Shown: positions 8,882 to 18,768 of the stretch, piece by piece
Layout of the letters: every line of letters begins with the position of its first letter
Position numbering within the stretch: the stretch's first letter is position 1
Assembly: GCF_000024865.1 (NCBI RefSeq)
Contig: NC_013595.1
Location: 4,340,001 to 4,404,000 of the forward strand
DNA length: 64,000 bases
Source of the DNA: Streptosporangium roseum DSM 43021
Lineage (GTDB): Bacteria > Actinomycetota > Actinomycetes > Streptosporangiales > Streptosporangiaceae
Direction of reading: 5' to 3'
Position numbers and translations under genes: made by a program
Notes under the pieces: generated by a model
What the model was told of the DNA's origin: nothing
The model's input: the letters and a program-made list of their open reading frames with translations, nothing else
The model's database searches: none

Positions 8882-9528
8882 AGCGCGGCCTTTCTCGTGG
8901 TCGTCAGGTAGTCCTCGACGCGCCGCCGGTCCGGCTCGCCGGGAAGCGCGCTCGTGTCAGGGAAGGCCGCCGTCAGCTCCGCGCGCCACCGCTGGACCTC
9001 GGCCCAGGAGACCTCGCCCCGCCGTACGGCGAGCAGCCGGTCACGGTGGTCGTCCATGCGGACCAGCGGTTCGCCGTGGCGGGCCAGGTGCAGGCCGCTG
9101 ATCAGCAGCCGGATCATGTGCATCGCCTGCTTCCACCGGGGGCGCTCGGGGTCCAGGCGGCGGAACTGGGCGTCGGCGTATCCGGTGAAGGTGCGGTGGG
9201 CCCGCCCGGACAGGAAGGCGCGCCGGATCGCGAGCAGGTCCTCGCCCGCGGGGGTGACCTGCTCGACGATCGGCGACCACAGGCACTCCAGGACCGTCGG
9301 GTTGGCCTCCAGGGCGAGGCCGCAGAAGCGCTCGACCTCCCAGGAGAACTGCTCGGGCAGCGGCCCCTCGACGTGCGTGGGCGGCTTGGCCAGCCGCCAG
9401 AACAGCGGGGTCGGCGCCACGAAGACCCCGCGCCGGTCCACGTCGGAGTCCTCGGTCTCCAGCCCGTAGGCGCGGGAGCCGACCACGACCGACAGCACCA
9501 GGTGGTCGGGGACGTACCGTACTTCCAT
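8878..9528 (-). CDS. Nucleotidyltransferase domain protein, DNA polymerase beta superfamily (first of pair)
   Basis: A 216-residue paralogue of the downstream gene. It carries VVGSRAYGLETEDSDVDRRGVF (GS motif and DxD metal ligands), EVERFCGLALEANPTVLECLWSP and a helical tail with LISGLHLARHGE. The LLISGLHL and LLTGIHLMRTG segments of the two proteins align, showing they arose by duplication. The ATG at 9528 is the first start after a 285-bp intergenic gap. The two proteins may act as a heterodimer; this is inference from their coupling. Confidence 0.87.
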   Translation of the reverse strand: MEVRYVPDHLVLSVVVGSRAYGLETEDSDVDRRGVFVAPTPLFWRLAKPPTHVEGPLPEQFSWEVERFCGLALEANPTVLECLWSPIVEQVTPAGEDLLAIRRAFLSGRAHRTFTGYADAQFRRLDPERPRWKQAMHMIRLLISGLHLARHGEPLVRMDDHRDRLLAVRRGEVSWAEVQRWRAELTAAFPDTSALPGEPDRRRVEDYLTTTRKAAL

Positions 9529-9813
9529 CCGCCAAGCCTGCCAGCCCGGCAGCGGTCCCCGACACGGGTTTTCCGGCGCCGTGCCCCCGGCCGGGCCGCG
9601 GCGGCTCTCGTGATCTTTCGAGGGCCGAGGGGGTTCACGCCGTCTCGCGGCTGTCGAACCGGGTGAGATCCGCCTTACCGCGCCAATATGATGTTTCCCG
9701 GTTTACCGATCTACGGGCCGGACATGACCGTGTCTTTGTGCGGGCGGCCGGTGTGATCCATCTGGGGGGACAGTGCCGGCCTTCGTCGTGCGTGTTGTGA
9801 GGTCGTCGAACCG

Positions 9814-11526
9814 ATGAGTTCCCCGGCCGACAGAGCGAAGATCACCCTCTACGACTACGAGCGGTTCAGCCAGCTCGCCGGGCCCGTGACCGAACCGGAG
9901 CCCGGACGGCCGTACCGCGTCCAGTACCGCTCCATGCTCGCCGGCGAGCCGCACCGGGTGCGGGCGGTGCTGCTGATGGTCGCCGCGCTCGTCGTGGAGT
10001 TCACCATGATGGCCTGGCTGCTCCTGCCCAGCCACTGGACCGTGCGCGTCGACCCCTACGACATGCTCCCGTGGTACATCCCGGCCGCCGACAAGGTCAT
10101 GCTCGTGGCGATCGCCCTGATCGAGATATTCCGCCTGGTCAGCGTGGTCTCCAACGTGCACGCCATGCTGGCGGCCAGGGACCCCCTCCCGGTCCCGCCC
10201 GAGCCGGGCAGCAGGGTGGCGTTCATCACCACCTGCGTGCCCGGCAAGGAGCCGCTGGAGATGGTCAGGGAGACCCTGTCCGCCGCCCTGCAGATCCGCC
10301 ATGACGGCGTGCTCGACGTGTGGCTGCTGGACGAGGGCGACGACCCCGAGATCCGCGAGCTCTGCGACTGGCTGGGCGCCCGCCACTTCAGCCGCAAGGG
10401 CGTGCCCGAGTGGAACCAGGCGAAGGGCTCCTTCCGGGCGAAGACCAAGCACGGCAACTACAACAGCTGGCTGGACGCCCATGGCGACGACTACGACTTC
10501 TTCGTCTCGGTCGACACCGACCACGTGCCGCTGCCGGAGTTCTGCGAGCGCATGCTCGGATACTTCCGAGACCCGCGCGTGGCCTTCGTGGTCGGCCCCC
10601 AGGTCTACGGCAACTACACCGCCGGGGTCACCAAGGCCGCCGAGAGCCAGCAGTTCCTCTTCCACTCCCTGATCCAGCGCGCCGGCAACCTGTACGGGGC
10701 GCCGATGTTCGTCGGCACCAACAACGCGGTACGGATCCGGGCGCTCAAGCAGATCGGCGGCCTGTACGACTCGATCACCGAGGACATGGCCACCGGCATC
10801 GAGTTCCACCGCTCCCGCGACCCGGAGACCGGTGAGCGCTGGATGTCGGTCTACACCCCGGACGTGCTCGCCGTGGGTGAGGGGCCGTCGTCGTGGACCG
10901 ACTTCTTCACCCAGCAGCTCCGCTGGAGCAGGGGCACCTACGAGACGCTGCTCACCCAGTTCTGGCGGGCGGCGTTCCGGCTGTCGCCCGGACGGCTGTT
11001 CAACTACGGCCTGATGGTGACGTTCTATCCGATGTCCGCGCTCAACTGGCTGCTGGCCGGGCTGAGCGCCACCCTCTTCATGGCGGTGGGCGGCTCGGGC
11101 GTGACCGTGCCCATGGACGTGTGGCTGATGCTGTACGGCGACGCCGCGCTGCTGCAGATCATGCTCTACACCTGGAACCGCCGGCACAACGTCAGCCCGC
11201 ACGAGCCGGAGGGCTCCTCCGGGGTCGCGGGGATGGTCATGTCGGCGCTGTCGGCGCCCATCTACGTGGCCTCGCTGATCGGGGCCGCGCTGCGGCGGCC
11301 GAGCAAGTTCGTGGTCACCCCCAAGGGCGATTCGGCCAGTCCCGACCAGATCGCCACCTTCCGCATCCACCTGTGGTGGGCCGTGATCTTCGGCGGGGGG
11401 CTGCTGCTCACCGTCTTCTGGACCGGGCACGTGCACCTGGTCATGACCCTGTGGGTGTTTCTCGCCCTCGTGATCTGCCTGGGGCCCCTGGCGACCTGGG
11501 CGTGGAGCAGCCGAGGTAACCGTTGA
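9814..11526 (+). CDS. cslA: Cellulose synthase-like family 2 glycosyltransferase CslA
   Basis: A 570-residue processive membrane glycosyltransferase that makes a beta-glucan (cellulose-like) chain at hyphal tips in Streptomyces. Two membrane helices (about 50-72 and 93-112) precede the GT2 domain, with LLDEGDD (D173), SVDTD (D234/D236), ITED (322-324) and QQLRW (367-371), the complete D,D,D,QxxRW set. Four or more helices follow (390-420, 440-460, 475-500, 520-565). No PilZ domain is visible. Its stop overlaps the TTG start of glxA by four bases. The operon with glxA and a GH6 enzyme is the classic cslA-glxA-cslZ arrangement. Confidence 0.94.
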   Translation: MSSPADRAKITLYDYERFSQLAGPVTEPEPGRPYRVQYRSMLAGEPHRVRAVLLMVAALVVEFTMMAWLLLPSHWTVRVDPYDMLPWYIPAADKVMLVAIALIEIFRLVSVVSNVHAMLAARDPLPVPPEPGSRVAFITTCVPGKEPLEMVRETLSAALQIRHDGVLDVWLLDEGDDPEIRELCDWLGARHFSRKGVPEWNQAKGSFRAKTKHGNYNSWLDAHGDDYDFFVSVDTDHVPLPEFCERMLGYFRDPRVAFVVGPQVYGNYTAGVTKAAESQQFLFHSLIQRAGNLYGAPMFVGTNNAVRIRALKQIGGLYDSITEDMATGIEFHRSRDPETGERWMSVYTPDVLAVGEGPSSWTDFFTQQLRWSRGTYETLLTQFWRAAFRLSPGRLFNYGLMVTFYPMSALNWLLAGLSATLFMAVGGSGVTVPMDVWLMLYGDAALLQIMLYTWNRRHNVSPHEPEGSSGVAGMVMSALSAPIYVASLIGAALRRPSKFVVTPKGDSASPDQIATFRIHLWWAVIFGGGLLLTVFWTGHVHLVMTLWVFLALVICLGPLATWAWSSRGNR

Positions 11527-13538
11527 GCCGTCTGCGTAAGAACCTGATCGCCGCCGCCGTGATCGCCGTGATCGTCGGGGTCAACCTGCCGGCCGTCGCC
11601 GGTTTCGCCTCCCGCCAGTGGCACGACTACCGGATCAACCGGGACGACTACAAGGCGCGCTACGGCCACTGGAGCTTCCTGGACGTCCCCGACGAGTTCA
11701 AGGTCAACGCCATCCACGCGGCGCTGCTGCGCACCGGCAAGGTGCTCATCGTCGCCGGCTCCGGCAACAACGCCGCCAACTTCGACAAGGGCACCTTCAA
11801 GACCGTGCTCTGGGACCCGACCAAGCCGGGGCAGGCGGGCGAGTTCAAGATGATCGACACGCCCGTCGACTTCTTCTGCGCCGGACACGTGCTGCTGCCG
11901 AACGGCAACCTCCTCATCGCCGGTGGCACGCTCCGCTTCGAGGTGCTCAAGAGCAAGGTGAAGAGGGCCGGAGGGGCCCTGGTGGTGAAGAACGAGAGCC
12001 CGCACATCAGGAGGCAGCTCCACCCCGGCACCCTGATCGCGGCCCCCAGCGGGAGGCTCTACCGCACCACCGCGCACATCACGGTGCCCCCCGCCGAGAA
12101 GATCGAGAGCGGCGTGCCGGGCAAGGCCCGGATCAAGCCCAGCGAGACCAAGGTCTTCGCCGAGTCCGTGGTCGAGGGCGTCCCCGGCGTCTTCACCTCG
12201 CCCGGCGGCTACGTCAAGTACGAGATCCAGGGGCTGACCGGCAGGGAGAAGCGGAACCTGTACGCCATGGGCGCCGACATGACGCTTGAGAAGCAGGACT
12301 TCCAGGGCATCAAGGACGCCTACGAGTTCGATCCGATCGCCGAGCGCTACATCAAGGTCCAGGACATGGCCGAGGGGCGCTGGTACCCGACGATGACCGC
12401 CCTGCCCGACGGCAAGGTGATGACGGTCTCCGGCCTGGACACCGTGGGACAGATCACCAGGGACAACGAGTTCTACGACCCGCAGACCAGAAGCTGGATC
12501 CCGGGGCCCAAGCGGTTCTTCCCCAGCTACCCGGCGCTGTTCCTGCTGGACGACGACACCCTGTTCTTCTCCGGCATGAGCGCCGGATACGGCCCGGGGC
12601 AGCTCGCGCTCCGTCCCCCCGGCATCTGGGACTACCGCCGCGACACCGACCGCCTGATCAAGTCCGCCGGCGGCGTCGGCGGCGTGGCGCCCGACGAGAT
12701 GGAGGCCTTCACCCCGGTCCCCGGGCTGCCCGAGCCGGAGCTCAACGAGACCGGCGCCTCGGTGCTGCTGCCCCCAGCGCAGGACCAGCGGATCATGGTG
12801 ATGGGCGGCGGGCCGGTCGGGGAGCGCCAGCCGGGCCTGCCCAACGCCACCGCCCGGACCGCCATCATCGACCTCAAGCAGCCCGAGCCCCGCTACGTCC
12901 GCGGCCCGAACCTCTCCGACCCGGTGCGCTACCCGTCGGCGGTGCTGCTCCCCGACGACACCGTGTTCTCCTTCAACGGCTCCAGCGACTACCGCGGAAG
13001 GGGCGAAAGCGACATCCTGCGGGCCGAGGTCTACCGCCCCAAGAGCAACAGCTTCCACGAGGCCGCAGCGCCCGCGGTGGGCCGCAACTACCACGCCGAG
13101 GGCCTGCTGCTGCCCGACGGCCGGGTGCTCAGCATGGGCTCCGACCCGCTCTTCGCCGACGAGGCGGGCACGGTGCCCGGCTCGTTCGACCAGCGGATCG
13201 AGATCTACACCCCGCCCTACCTGCACAACGGCGAGAAGCGGCCGATGATCACCGATGGGCGGCGGATGCTCCGGATGGGCTCCCGGGCGGGGTTCAAGAC
13301 CCCCGACGCCGAGCGCATCCAGGAGGTCCGGCTGATGCGGCCGAGCGCGGTCACCCATGTCACGGACGTGGAACAGCGCTCCATCAAGCTCGACTTCACC
13401 CGGGTGCCCACCGGCATCGTCGTCACGGTCCCGACCAACCCCGCCCTGGCTCCGCCCGGCTGGTACATGCTGTTCGGAGTCACCGCGAAGGGGACCCCGT
13501 CCCCGGCCCGCTGGGTCCACCTCGGAGGAGATCGATGA
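11523..13538 (+). CDS. glxA: Galactose oxidase-like copper radical oxidase GlxA
   Basis: A 671-residue copper radical oxidase that, in Streptomyces, oxidises the CslA glycan during its deposition. An N-terminal signal anchor (about 8-27) is followed by a kelch propeller and a C-terminal DUF1929 domain (about 560-668). Cys119 in DFFCAGHVLLPNG sits where galactose oxidase has its Tyr-crosslinked Cys. GRWYPTMTALPDG (Y288) is the likely Tyr partner, and Y523-H524 in RNYHAEGLLLPDG and H612 in THVTDVEQ match copper ligands. The residue matches are by analogy. The TTG start gives a four-base overlap with cslA, and the stop overlaps cslZ by four bases. Confidence 0.94.
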   Translation: MSRLRKNLIAAAVIAVIVGVNLPAVAGFASRQWHDYRINRDDYKARYGHWSFLDVPDEFKVNAIHAALLRTGKVLIVAGSGNNAANFDKGTFKTVLWDPTKPGQAGEFKMIDTPVDFFCAGHVLLPNGNLLIAGGTLRFEVLKSKVKRAGGALVVKNESPHIRRQLHPGTLIAAPSGRLYRTTAHITVPPAEKIESGVPGKARIKPSETKVFAESVVEGVPGVFTSPGGYVKYEIQGLTGREKRNLYAMGADMTLEKQDFQGIKDAYEFDPIAERYIKVQDMAEGRWYPTMTALPDGKVMTVSGLDTVGQITRDNEFYDPQTRSWIPGPKRFFPSYPALFLLDDDTLFFSGMSAGYGPGQLALRPPGIWDYRRDTDRLIKSAGGVGGVAPDEMEAFTPVPGLPEPELNETGASVLLPPAQDQRIMVMGGGPVGERQPGLPNATARTAIIDLKQPEPRYVRGPNLSDPVRYPSAVLLPDDTVFSFNGSSDYRGRGESDILRAEVYRPKSNSFHEAAAPAVGRNYHAEGLLLPDGRVLSMGSDPLFADEAGTVPGSFDQRIEIYTPPYLHNGEKRPMITDGRRMLRMGSRAGFKTPDAERIQEVRLMRPSAVTHVTDVEQRSIKLDFTRVPTGIVVTVPTNPALAPPGWYMLFGVTAKGTPSPARWVHLGGDR

Positions 13539-14506
13539 ACAGGTACGGCCGCGCGGCCGCCGCGCTGGCCTTCGCCCTCGTGGCGACGGCCTGCGGCGAA
13601 GGTCCCCCCTCGACCACGGACGGCTCCGGCGCGACGCGCTTCTACGTCGACCCCGAAGGCACCGCCGTCGGCGAGCTCCGCAGGCTGGAGGGGGAGGGGA
13701 AGACCGAGGACGCGGCGCTGATCCGCAGGATCGCCGAACAGCCGAACGCGATCTGGATCGGTGACCAGGACCCGCACGCCAGGGTCTCCGACATCACCGC
13801 CAAGGCGCAGGAGGCCGGCCAGGTGCCGGTCCTGGTGGCCTACCACATCCCCGACCGCGACTGCGGCCAGTTCTCGGCGGGCGGCGCCGCGAGCGCCGAC
13901 GAGTACCGCTCGTGGATCGGCCGCTTCGCCGAGGCCGTCGGCGACCGCCCCGCCTGGGTCGTCGTCGAACCCGACGCGCTGGCCCACATCCTCGACAGCT
14001 GCACCCAGGGCGGCAGGGCGGCCGAACGCCTCGGCCTGCTCCGGGAGGCGGTGCGGACGCTGAAGAAGCAGCCCAACACCAAGGTCTACCTGGACGCCGG
14101 GAACGCCGGCTGGATCCAGAACGCCGACGAATGGGCCGAGCCGATGCGGCAGGCCGGGGCGACCGAGGCGGACGGCTTCGCCTTCAACGTCAGCAACTTC
14201 TTCACCACCGAGGAGAGCGTCGCCGCCGCCCGGCGCCTGTCGGACGGGCTCGGCGGGGCGCACTACGTGATCGACACCTCGCGCAACGGCAACGGCCCGC
14301 TGCGCGAGGGCGCCGACACCTGGTGCAACCCCAGGGGCCGGGCCCTGGGCGCGGAGCCGACGACCCGGACCGGGCACGACCGGGTGGACGCCTTCCTGTG
14401 GATCAAACGGCCCGGGGAGTCCGACGGCGACTGCCACCGGGGAGAGCCCCGGCCGGGTGAGTGGTTCTCCTCCTACGCCCTGGAACTCGCGCGAAACGCG
14501 GGATAA
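13535..14506 (+). CDS. cslZ: GH6 endoglucanase CslZ, probable lipoprotein
   Basis: A 323-residue glycoside hydrolase family 6 protein (endo-beta-1,4-glucanase type) that would trim or release the CslA product. The N-terminal 20 residues are a signal sequence ending ATAC, suggesting lipidation, though the lipobox is not ideal. GH6 motifs are complete: VAYHIPDRDCGQFSAGG, VVVEPDALAHI (catalytic Asp region), VYLDAGNAGWI, FNVSNF and WIKRPGESDGDC. It is coupled to glxA by an ATGA overlap and is the last gene of the operon. Confidence 0.92.
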   Translation: MNRYGRAAAALAFALVATACGEGPPSTTDGSGATRFYVDPEGTAVGELRRLEGEGKTEDAALIRRIAEQPNAIWIGDQDPHARVSDITAKAQEAGQVPVLVAYHIPDRDCGQFSAGGAASADEYRSWIGRFAEAVGDRPAWVVVEPDALAHILDSCTQGGRAAERLGLLREAVRTLKKQPNTKVYLDAGNAGWIQNADEWAEPMRQAGATEADGFAFNVSNFFTTEESVAAARRLSDGLGGAHYVIDTSRNGNGPLREGADTWCNPRGRALGAEPTTRTGHDRVDAFLWIKRPGESDGDCHRGEPRPGEWFSSYALELARNAG

Positions 14507-14608
14507 CCGCTCGATCCTTTACACCATGGATCTTGCAGGTGAAGATTGCTTCGCAGGACATTGACCGGAGTCGTCAGATTTCCATCGACCCTCTCGGAGT
14601 CCCCCTCG

Positions 14609-16612
14609 ATGACCAGATGGAAGACAGTCCTCATCGCCCTGGCGGTCGCCGTGCCCTCCGGCGCCCTGCCCGCCGCGGCCGCGCGATCCGCGACCGCCCC
14701 GATGGAGAGCAGCGCGGTCGCGCGATCCGCGTCCGCCCCGATCCAGAACAACGAGACCCAGCCCGTCTACTCGCGCGCCGACGCCCTGGCCGAGACCGTG
14801 TTCGTCGAGGTCGCCGGGGTCGACAGCGACCGTGACGGCCGTCCGGACCGGGTCGCCGTCGACATCATGCGGCCCAAGGAGACCGCCTCCGGGCTGAAGG
14901 TCCCCGTCATCATGGAGGCCAGCCCCTACTACGCGGGCGGCAACGACGTGCCCAACCACGTGGTGGACCTCGACGGGTCCGACCCCGCGGGCATGGAGTA
15001 CCGGCGCAACAAGTTCAACGACCTGCGCGACGAGATGTTCGGCCTCGACGAGGACATGGCCACCTCCCGCGCGGCCGCGCCGCCCTTCCGCGGCTACTAC
15101 GACAACTACTTCGTGCCGCGCGGCTACGCGGTCGCGCTGGTGGAGAACCTCGGCTCCGGCCGCGCGACCGGCTGCCCGACGACCGGCCTGGCCAACGAGA
15201 CCGCCGGCCCCAAGGCCGCCATCGACTGGCTCAACGGCCGGGCCCGGGGCTTCGACGCGTCCGGGAACGAGATCCGGGCCGACTGGTCGACCGGCAACGT
15301 CGGCATGACCGGCGTCTCCTACAACGGCACGCTCTCCTACGCCGTCGCCGCGACCGGCGTCAAGGGGCTCAAGACGATCGTGCCGATCGCGGCCATCTCC
15401 TCCTGGTACGACTACTACCGGGCCAACGGCGGCGTGATCGCCGCCGGCGGCTACCAGGGCGAGGACGCCGACGTGCTGGCCCGTTACGTCCTCACCAGGG
15501 AGAACGCCGAGCAGGCCTGCGGCGCGCTGATGGACGAGATCGAGCGCGACCAGGACCGGGTCACCGGCGACTACTCCGCCTTCTGGGACGGGCGCAACTA
15601 CCTCAACGACGTGAGCAAGGTCCGCGCCAGCGTCTTCGTGGTCCACGGCCTCAACGACTGGAACGTCAAGACCAAGCAGGCCGTCCAGTGGTGGGACGCG
15701 CTCGACCGGCGGGATGTGCCGCGCAAGATCTGGCTCCACCAGGGCGCCCACTTCAACCCCTTCTCCTTCGCCCAGCGCAACACCGAGTGGCTGCGCCAGC
15801 TCCACCACTGGTTCGACTTCTACCTGTACGGCCTGCGCAACGGCATCATGGACGAGCCGCAGGCGGACGTGGAGTCGGGGCCGGGCCAGTGGGCCCAGCA
15901 CGCCTCGTGGCCGCTGCCCGGCACCCGTGACGTACGGCTGCGCCTGGCGGCCGGGACGGGCGGCCAGAACGGCACCCTGAGCCGGGAGCGCTCCGGCGGC
16001 CGCGCCGTGGAGTCCTTCACCGACCAGAACGTCCGCACGGCCGAGCAGCTGGCCGAGAACGTCACGGCCACCGACCCCAACCGGCTGGCCTACCTGTCGC
16101 CGGCGCTGGCGACGGACGCCCGGCTCTCCGGCACGCCGAGCGTCTCGGTCAAGGCGGCGTTCGGCGGCGGTCGCTCGCCGTACCTGACGGCCCTGCTGGT
16201 CGACTACGGCACCGACGCCCGCGCCTACGGCGGTGTCAGCTACGGCCCCACCCCGGTCTGCTACGGCCAGGGCGTGCCGGGGGACACCGGCTGCGCCCGC
16301 CTCGCCGAGCACGTCCCGGTGACCGCCCCCTACAAGATCATCACCAGGGGCTGGATCGACGTCCGCAACCGACACTCCGCCTCCCGGACCGAACTGCTCC
16401 GCGAGGGCCGCTTCTACGACTTCGACTTCGACCTCCAGCCCACCGACTACGTCGTCAAGGCCGGTCACCGGATCGGTGTCGTGCTCATCTCCACCGACCG
16501 CGACTTCACGCTCCGGCTGCCCGCCGGGACCGGCGTCTCGGTCGAGCCCGGTGACAGCTCCGTCGAGCTCCCCCTGGTCGGTGGCCGATCGGCTCTCGGC
16601 CGGCTGTACTGA
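14609..16612 (+). CDS. Secreted Xaa-Pro dipeptidyl-peptidase (S15 family)
   Basis: A 667-residue secreted serine peptidase of the CocE/NonD / PepX-like S15 family, releasing Xaa-Pro dipeptides. The start at 14609 follows GGAG at nine bases and opens a signal peptide (MTRWKTVLIALAVAVPSGAL, then PAAAARS). The nucleophile is S237 in GVSYNG, the acid Asp is in HGLNDWNVK and the His in LHQGAHFNPFSF. A C-terminal jelly-roll domain (about 480-660) contains RGWIDVRNRHS. An in-frame codon at 14546 would extend the protein but destroy the signal peptide. It is about 100 bp past cslZ and probably has its own promoter. Confidence 0.92.
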   Translation: MTRWKTVLIALAVAVPSGALPAAAARSATAPMESSAVARSASAPIQNNETQPVYSRADALAETVFVEVAGVDSDRDGRPDRVAVDIMRPKETASGLKVPVIMEASPYYAGGNDVPNHVVDLDGSDPAGMEYRRNKFNDLRDEMFGLDEDMATSRAAAPPFRGYYDNYFVPRGYAVALVENLGSGRATGCPTTGLANETAGPKAAIDWLNGRARGFDASGNEIRADWSTGNVGMTGVSYNGTLSYAVAATGVKGLKTIVPIAAISSWYDYYRANGGVIAAGGYQGEDADVLARYVLTRENAEQACGALMDEIERDQDRVTGDYSAFWDGRNYLNDVSKVRASVFVVHGLNDWNVKTKQAVQWWDALDRRDVPRKIWLHQGAHFNPFSFAQRNTEWLRQLHHWFDFYLYGLRNGIMDEPQADVESGPGQWAQHASWPLPGTRDVRLRLAAGTGGQNGTLSRERSGGRAVESFTDQNVRTAEQLAENVTATDPNRLAYLSPALATDARLSGTPSVSVKAAFGGGRSPYLTALLVDYGTDARAYGGVSYGPTPVCYGQGVPGDTGCARLAEHVPVTAPYKIITRGWIDVRNRHSASRTELLREGRFYDFDFDLQPTDYVVKAGHRIGVVLISTDRDFTLRLPAGTGVSVEPGDSSVELPLVGGRSALGRLY

Positions 16613-16720
16613 CCGCCCTTCCGGTGGGCGGGCCGTCGCCGGGGATCGACGCCCGGCGGCGGCCCGTACGGGTGCCGGCTCTTGACGGGGAGCCGGACCA
16701 CTGATGGAGTGATCCGCGAT

Positions 16721-17395
16721 ATGCGCCGTTCAGGGAGTTCATCGGCGGGCCGGTGGCATCGATGGACACCGTTCGCCCTGGCCGTCGCGGGGTTGACGGC
16801 CGTCGCCCTCGCCGCGGACGGGATCCGGCTCGACGGCGCGTTCGACCTCGGCGTCCTCGTCCCGGAGCCCCCCGTGCGCAGTCCCGTCCCGGTCCGGAAC
16901 CGGAGCGCCGACGTCCTGCCCGTGGGCGAGGACCCGACGGGGCGGTTCGCCTTCTGGGCCGTGGTCGTGATCGGCGCCATGCTCGCCGCGCCCGTGATCG
17001 TCATGCTGGTCAGGATGCTCATGCGCTCCGGCGACCGGCCGCCCGCGGTCCGCCCCGCGCAGGAGAGGCCGGCCGCCGCCGCCGAGATGCGGGCCGCGCT
17101 CCGGGCGGGCCTGACCGACCTCGACGCCGGGGACGACCCGCGCCGCGCCGTGATCGCCTGCTGGCTCCGGCTGGAACACGCCGCCGCCGGGGCCGGGACC
17201 CCGCGCCTGGCCGCCGACACCCCCGGCGACCTGGTCACCCGGCTGCTCGCCGCGCACAGGGTGAGCGGCCCGGCGCTCGGCCGCCTCGCCGCCGCCTACC
17301 GCCAGGCGCGCTACGCCCCCCACGAGGTGACCGGATCGCTGCGCGGCACGGCCCGGCGAGCGCTGGCCGAGGTGGACGCGGAGCTGTCGCCTTGA
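16721..17395 (+). CDS. DUF4129 membrane protein
   Basis: A 224-residue membrane protein with helices at about residues 14-34 and 75-98 and a cytoplasmic DUF4129 domain: AEMRAALRAGLTDLDAGD, DPRRAVIACWLRLEHA, DTPGDLVTRLLA, ARYAPHEVT. DUF4129 is usually the C-terminal tail of TgpA-type transglutaminases; here it stands alone. The ATG at 16721 has GGAG at about 11 bases; a TTG at 16682 is the alternative. Its stop overlaps the next gene by four bases, the first link in a five-gene chain with MoxR and DUF58. Confidence 0.85.
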   Translation: MRRSGSSSAGRWHRWTPFALAVAGLTAVALAADGIRLDGAFDLGVLVPEPPVRSPVPVRNRSADVLPVGEDPTGRFAFWAVVVIGAMLAAPVIVMLVRMLMRSGDRPPAVRPAQERPAAAAEMRAALRAGLTDLDAGDDPRRAVIACWLRLEHAAAGAGTPRLAADTPGDLVTRLLAAHRVSGPALGRLAAAYRQARYAPHEVTGSLRGTARRALAEVDAELSP

Positions 17396-17790
17396 CGGCC
17401 CTCCTGTGGCACCTCGGGATCCTGACGGCCGCCGCCGCGCTGGCCGTCGTGATCGTCCGCCGGATCCCGGTCATCCCGCCGAAGCCGCCCGTGCCGCCCC
17501 GCGCGGCCGCCGCCGCGGAGCCGGCGGACCGGGCGTTCGCCCAGGCCCGGTGGTGGGAGCATCGGCTCGCCTCCACCCGGGACGACCTGCCCAGGTTCCG
17601 CTCGCTCGTCCAGCGCCGCCTGGCCGAACTGGCCGTGGAACGGCTCCGTCGGCGGCACGGCGCGATCGGCCCCGGCCGGGCCGCGGAGATCCTCGGCGGC
17701 GAGCTGTACGAGCTGATCACCGTCCCCGTGGCGGCGGTCCCGACCCGCGCCGAGCTGGCCCGCCTGATCGCGCGCATCGAGGAGATATAA
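17392..17790 (+). CDS. Small membrane-anchored protein of the MoxR operon
   Basis: A 132-residue protein starting at TTG 17392, which overlaps the DUF4129 stop by four bases. One N-terminal membrane helix (about 4-22) is followed by a proline-rich stretch (IPPKPPVPPRAAAA) and a helical soluble domain (ARWWEHRLASTRDDLPRFRSLVQ, then ELYELITVPVAAVPTRAEL). It ends one base before the MoxR ATG. No family was recognised, but similarly placed small proteins are common in actinomycete MoxR-DUF58 operons. Confidence 0.8.
   Translation: MTALLWHLGILTAAAALAVVIVRRIPVIPPKPPVPPRAAAAAEPADRAFAQARWWEHRLASTRDDLPRFRSLVQRRLAELAVERLRRRHGAIGPGRAAEILGGELYELITVPVAAVPTRAELARLIARIEEI

Positions 17791-18767
<977 letters not shown>

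Positions 18768-18768
<1 letters not shown>

Noticed and set aside
11262..13520. 752-aa minus-strand frame opposite glxA
   Set aside because: It is the mirror image of GC3-rich coding DNA, with no motif; GlxA on the other strand is unambiguous.
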